Under the pieces are notes generated by a model. The model worked only from the letters and a program-made list of their open reading frames with translations, was not told the DNA's origin and made no database searches. Below are positions 60,910 through 64,000 of a stretch of DNA of 64,000 nucleotides, piece after piece. The stretch's first letter is position 1. Every line of letters begins with the position of its first letter. The translations under genes were made by a program, and so were the position numbers. The DNA comes from W0P28-013 sp051870755 (GTDB lineage Bacteria > Bacteroidota > Bacteroidia > Bacteroidales > Paludibacteraceae). The DNA lies in the NCBI GenBank assembly GCA_051870755.1, contig JBJECE010000021.1:66892-130891 (forward strand). Reading direction: 5' to 3'.

Positions 60910-61998
60910 CTATTTTCTGAATGGCGTTTTTACCACCACCGCTTTCACGGCCTTGTTGCGTATCTGCACTGCAATTTCCGTGCCAACCTGTGCAAATTCT
61001 GTTTTGACATAGCCCATGCCGATACCGATTTTGCGCGTCGGCGACATGGTTCCCGATGTTACGAAACCGATGTTGTTGCCCTGCAAATCGACCAAATCGT
61101 AGTGTGCGCGCGGAATGCCACGCTCCTGCAACTCAAAGCCTACCAATTTACGCGTTACGCCTTCGGCACGCTGTTTGACGAACAAGTCGCCATCAATCAG
61201 GTTTTTCCCCTCGGCCGGTTTGGTTATCCAGCCCAAGCCCGCTTCTATTGGCGACGTGGTATCGTCGATTTCGTGTCCATAGAGTGCAAAACCCATTTCC
61301 AAACGGAGTGTGTCGCGCGCGCCAAGGCCAATGGGTTTCACCCCAAACGGCTGACCGGCCTCAAAGATGGCATTCCAAATCTGCTCGCCAAACTGCGGAT
61401 AGAAATAAATCTCGAAACCGCCGGCACCGGTATAACCCGTGTTGGAAATAATCACATTATCCACGCCGGCCAACTGCCCTACTGCAAAGGCATAATATGG
61501 TATCGCCGACAAATCGACAGCAGTGAGCGTCTGCAACAAAGCGGCGGCTTTCGGCCCCTGAATGGCTAACTGTGCCATATTATCGGACGCATTTTCGAGT
61601 ATAGCCGCTTCGGCGTTATTGGCATTGACCCACTCCCAATCCTTGTCGATATTGGCCGCATTGACAACCAACATATATTTTTCGGGTTCGTAGTGATAAA
61701 CAATTAAGTCGTCAACGATACCGCCTTTGCCGCTCGGGAAACAGTTGTATTGCGCCTTGCCTACGGGCAGTGCAGCGATGTTGTTGCTGCACACTTTTTG
61801 CAAAAAACGCAGTGCATTCGGCCCTTTGACCCAAAATTCGCCCATGTGCGACACATCGAACACCCCCACATTGTTGATTACGGTCAGATGTTCGTCGATA
61901 ATGCCGGTGCCGTACTCTATCGGCATATTGTAACCGGCAAATTCACTCATTTTTGCGCCCAACGCAATATGAATATCGGTAAAAGGTGTTTTTTTCAT
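60910..61998 (-). CDS. gcvT: Glycine cleavage system T protein (aminomethyltransferase)
   Basis: A 362-residue aminomethyltransferase of full length. It includes DIHIALGAKMSEFAGYNMPI, NVGVFDVSHMGEFWVKGPNA, ISNTGYTGAGGFEIYF and YGHEIDDTTSPIEAGLGW. It transfers the methylene group of glycine to tetrahydrofolate. No other gcv gene is in the window. It is the first gene of a run continuing with a thioesterase, dehydratase and MMPL exporter; no clear promoter box was seen upstream. Confidence 0.95.
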   Translation of the reverse strand: MKKTPFTDIHIALGAKMSEFAGYNMPIEYGTGIIDEHLTVINNVGVFDVSHMGEFWVKGPNALRFLQKVCSNNIAALPVGKAQYNCFPSGKGGIVDDLIVYHYEPEKYMLVVNAANIDKDWEWVNANNAEAAILENASDNMAQLAIQGPKAAALLQTLTAVDLSAIPYYAFAVGQLAGVDNVIISNTGYTGAGGFEIYFYPQFGEQIWNAIFEAGQPFGVKPIGLGARDTLRLEMGFALYGHEIDDTTSPIEAGLGWITKPAEGKNLIDGDLFVKQRAEGVTRKLVGFELQERGIPRAHYDLVDLQGNNIGFVTSGTMSPTRKIGIGMGYVKTEFAQVGTEIAVQIRNKAVKAVVVKTPFRK

Positions 61999-62034
61999 AC
62001 TATTTGTGCTGTTTTGTGTTAATTTTATTATGAT

Positions 62035-63465
62035 TCAAAAATTGATGCTGTGTATTTTTGTCCGAAACCAATTGGCCTCGCCGTCACTGCCACCGCCGTC
62101 GTTGCCCGACAACAAACGATAGAACGGGCAGTTGCCCCACGCGGCCGGCACATCGGCAATGACCATATCTTCGCCGGTGTCATTCGCCACATACGGCGAA
62201 ATCATCGCCTGCCACGCCCGAATGCGCGCTATGCTGTAGTCTGTATAAAAATAGTCGTTGTCCGGCGACGCTAACTCCTTGATATACGCTTTGTAACGCT
62301 CCTTGTACTCCGTTATCGACATCACTTTGCGCATCAGCACGCGGTCGCTCCCTAAACTGCCCCAACAGAGCAAATCCTGCGTACCCGAATTCTCCATCAG
62401 ATTCGATGTACCCAACGTATTATCGTAGTCGTACGGTATGAAATAGAATTTGCCATCCGTATCGAAATAGAAATAATAGTTGGCGCCATTGTTGAACCAA
62501 TAATCGTCCCACATGCCCACCATCACATTCACGGCGTAAGCGCGCAAAAACATATCGACAGCCACATGCGTGTCGAGGTAATTTTTCAATTCGGCACTGC
62601 CGCTTTTCAGACCGTTCAGTGTCGTAACAAAGGTCTGCAATTGATTTTTTGCGGCTTCGAAACCGGTTTTCTTATTGGTTTTCAAGTCGTAAATGTAGTC
62701 CTCATGCTGCTCCATAGTCGCCACGCTGATGCCGATGTTAGCATCGACAATCGATGCGGGACTGAGTGTTGCGCCCCACGAGGCCTTCCACAAATTGCCA
62801 TCGTCCGACAGCCAATGGCAGGCCCCTTTACGGTGTTTTACAAACGTTTTGCTGATGCCTTCGATAAGCGCATAGACGCCAAAATAGGCTTCGCGTTCGC
62901 TGCCGATGCACAACGACAAGCGCGTATAACAAGCACGCGGCGCCATCCACACGCCAAAACGCCGAAACAGGTCGTACGAATAGATTTCGCGACAATAGGC
63001 GGCATCGTCCTTAAACCATTTCAAAACCAACCTATCGCAACCGACAAAACGTTGGCCGGTGCGGTATTCGTCGAATTTGACCTGGAAATGAGCATGATGC
63101 CAATCGGGCGTCTGCGCATTGTGTGCCTCGCCGGCCACACCTTCGGGACGCCGACGGCTGGTATTTCCCCGCAAACGCACGCCTACGCTATCCAGCGTAT
63201 AGGTGATGCCATTTTGCTCGTACACAAACGTGGCCGGCACATACACATTGTTAAACCAATCGGCATCGAAATTGCCGAGCAGCGTATTCCAAGCGTCGGT
63301 CGTCAGCGACAAGCGCACCGCCGACACACGCTCGATGTCGAACAAATCTTCGTATGCCGGCTCAGGCGTATCGCCCGTATGTGTGTTCTCATCGGACAGC
63401 GACACATCGGGCGTACATGCGCACAACGCCATCGACACCACCCCTATCAACCATTTGGCTTTCAT
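62035..63465 (-). CDS. CotH-kinase family lipoprotein
   Basis: A 476-residue protein; ATG at 63465 opens the signal MKAKWLIGVVSMALCAC (Cys 17). The CotH domain contains VRLRGNTSRRRPEGV, LVLKWFKDDAAYCREIYSYD, EAYFGVYALIEGISKTF and FIPYDYDNTLGTSN, where the Asp cluster resembles the metal-binding site of CotH-type atypical kinases. CotH proteins are often encoded beside VTC/DUF4956 genes; here the two lie 12 kb apart. A longer in-frame reading to 63717 covers transposase debris and the promoter, so it is rejected. Confidence 0.88.
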   Translation of the reverse strand: MKAKWLIGVVSMALCACTPDVSLSDENTHTGDTPEPAYEDLFDIERVSAVRLSLTTDAWNTLLGNFDADWFNNVYVPATFVYEQNGITYTLDSVGVRLRGNTSRRRPEGVAGEAHNAQTPDWHHAHFQVKFDEYRTGQRFVGCDRLVLKWFKDDAAYCREIYSYDLFRRFGVWMAPRACYTRLSLCIGSEREAYFGVYALIEGISKTFVKHRKGACHWLSDDGNLWKASWGATLSPASIVDANIGISVATMEQHEDYIYDLKTNKKTGFEAAKNQLQTFVTTLNGLKSGSAELKNYLDTHVAVDMFLRAYAVNVMVGMWDDYWFNNGANYYFYFDTDGKFYFIPYDYDNTLGTSNLMENSGTQDLLCWGSLGSDRVLMRKVMSITEYKERYKAYIKELASPDNDYFYTDYSIARIRAWQAMISPYVANDTGEDMVIADVPAAWGNCPFYRLLSGNDGGGSDGEANWFRTKIHSINF

Positions 63466-63494
63466 ACAAAAAATGCACCTGCTATTAAAACAGA

Positions 63495-63502
63495 CAAAGA
63501 TA
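63495..63502 (-). promoter_or_regulatory. -7 promoter box of the CotH gene
   Basis: TATCTTTG on the minus strand, about 30 bases from the ATG at 63465. Confidence 0.6.
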
Positions 63503-63554
63503 TGATTTTTTGTCGAAACGACCAAATTTTTGTTGTACAAAAAAGCAAAATCAC

Positions 63555-63765
63555 TCTCAACAAAGGTCAAGAAATTGAGTATTGCCCTCAGTTCTGTGTT
63601 TATACGATGTGGCACATTCACAACTTTGTCATTGTTAACATGATTAAAATCAGTACCTTTTTGAAAATATTGAGTTCGTTCGCGTTTTCCCATTGGCCTT
63701 TCTATGCTTGCCGACAATGAAGTGCCTACCCAATCCCAAAACCTTGTACCTTCGGCGTCAGTTGA
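63555..63765 (-). pseudogene. IS30-family transposase, degenerate C-terminal remnant
   Basis: Reading leftward gives SIERPMGKRERTQYFQKGTD, then FNHVNNDKVVNVPHRINTEL and RAILNFLTFVES. This resembles the end of IS30-type transposases (ENTNGLLRQYFPKGTDF, then a KINxRPRKxLxFxTPxE pattern). It is altered at the usual ERG/ENTN and RPRK positions, has no start codon of its own, and runs without a stop into the CotH leader. The remaining parts of the element are not found. Confidence 0.6.
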
Positions 63766-63917
63766 TCAGGTTTTCGCCGTTTCCAATCTCAACGCCTCTT
63801 GTTTGAAACTCATAGGACATTGTCTATTGGCAAAGACCATTTCTCTGAGTCAACCCGCAAAGCACTAAAACTTACTAAAACAAATTAGGAATCAATGATA
63901 AAAACACTTAAAATACG

Positions 63918-63946
63918 AATTCAGCAAAGTTTATTGCTGAATTTTT
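63918..63946 (+). terminator. Perfect hairpin with T tract
   Basis: AATTCAGCAA, loop AGTTTA, TTGCTGAATT, then TTT. It may be a terminator or an element end; no intact gene precedes it on the plus strand. Confidence 0.55.
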
Positions 63947-63959
63947 CATTAACATAGAA

Positions 63960-63991
63960 TTTGCAAATATGGAAATAATTTTGTATATTTG
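63960..63991 (+). promoter_or_regulatory. Promoter for a gene beyond the right edge
   Basis: TTTG at 63960-63963, 20-base spacer, TATATTTG at 63984-63991, directed out of the window. Confidence 0.65.
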
Positions 63992-64000
63992 CAGTAAAAT

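Larger units (their letters stand above)
63466..64000. other. Non-coding end region: promoters, transposase remnant, hairpin
   Basis: It contains the CotH gene promoter (63495-63502), an IS30-like transposase remnant (about 63555-63765), a perfect 10-bp hairpin (63918-63943) and a full promoter pointing right (63960-63991). Base composition becomes AT-rich after about 63870. Confidence 0.7.

Noticed and set aside
60910..61998. Glycine riboswitch upstream of gcvT
   Set aside because: The 36-base gap to the next gene and the upstream sequence show no room or conserved core for one.
63466..63717. N-terminal extension of the CotH gene to 63717
   Set aside because: It would read through the promoter box at 63495-63502 and transposase debris and bury the lipoprotein signal inside the protein.

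Overview
The window is a chromosomal segment of a member of the Bacteroidales (phylum Bacteroidota). Most genes with a readable promoter carry the Bacteroidota vegetative signature TAnnTTTG, often with TTTG about 19-20 bases upstream, and Shine-Dalgarno sequences are rare. Gene content agrees: LptF/LptG permeases, a DUF4105 (Lnb-like) protein, PepSY-like and CotH proteins, the sodium-pumping methylmalonyl-CoA decarboxylase of propionate formers, and secreted proteins with a short Por-like C-terminal domain. Genus cannot be fixed from sequence alone.

Layout. 1-3.4 kb: the N-terminus of a YbaK/EbsC-type deacylase, then a minus-strand set (beta-helix lipoprotein, membrane protein, EEP-family phosphohydrolase). 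3.4-8.4 kb: a small unknown gene, methylmalonyl-CoA epimerase and the decarboxylase genes (alpha, gamma-like, a biotin carrier with two biotinyl domains, beta pump). 8.4-12.7 kb: a repeat-rich locus with two head-to-head secreted-protein genes whose leaders and 3' ends are near-identical inverted repeats. 12.7-14.4 kb: an AbiE-type toxin-antitoxin pair. 14.5-26.7 kb: transporters, a lipoprotein, SIMPL protein, peroxiredoxin, upp, glyS, tex, nadD and two envelope genes. 26.7-34.6 kb: lptF-tgt-lptG-mfd-sirtuin. 34.7-40.5 kb: a 5'-nucleotidase split into two genes in permuted order, a glucosaminidase, an Lnb-like protein and a lipoprotein pullulanase.

40.5-44.5 kb: tRNA-Ser(UGA), then an accessory stretch with dispersed repeats, a scar in which 3' fragments of a TolC-family gene and an AraC-family gene abut, an unusual lipocalin-like gene, and a divergent AraC regulator. 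44.5-50.3 kb: a dolichol-phosphate-mannose-synthase-like glycosyltransferase, prfB, a lipid kinase, and a four-gene set built on VTC and DUF4956 proteins. 50.4-61 kb: two minus-strand blocks resembling parts of an aryl-polyene/flexirubin-type fatty-acid pathway. One holds a TetR regulator, acyltransferase, PepSY-like protein, ketosynthase, two ACPs and a dehydratase. The other holds gcvT, a thioesterase, a dehydratase and an MMPL exporter. Plus-strand queA and a BASS-type transporter lie between them. 62-64 kb: a CotH-kinase lipoprotein, an IS30-like transposase remnant, and the promoter of a gene beyond the window.

The most interesting signal is at 10.4-11.3 kb. A 111-bp inverted repeat with one mismatch covers the leader and first codons of both divergent secreted-protein genes. 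The only canonical promoter in the interval lies between the arms and points right. Inversion between the arms would move it to the left gene, so the locus has the geometry of a promoter switch. This is inferred from sequence and untested.
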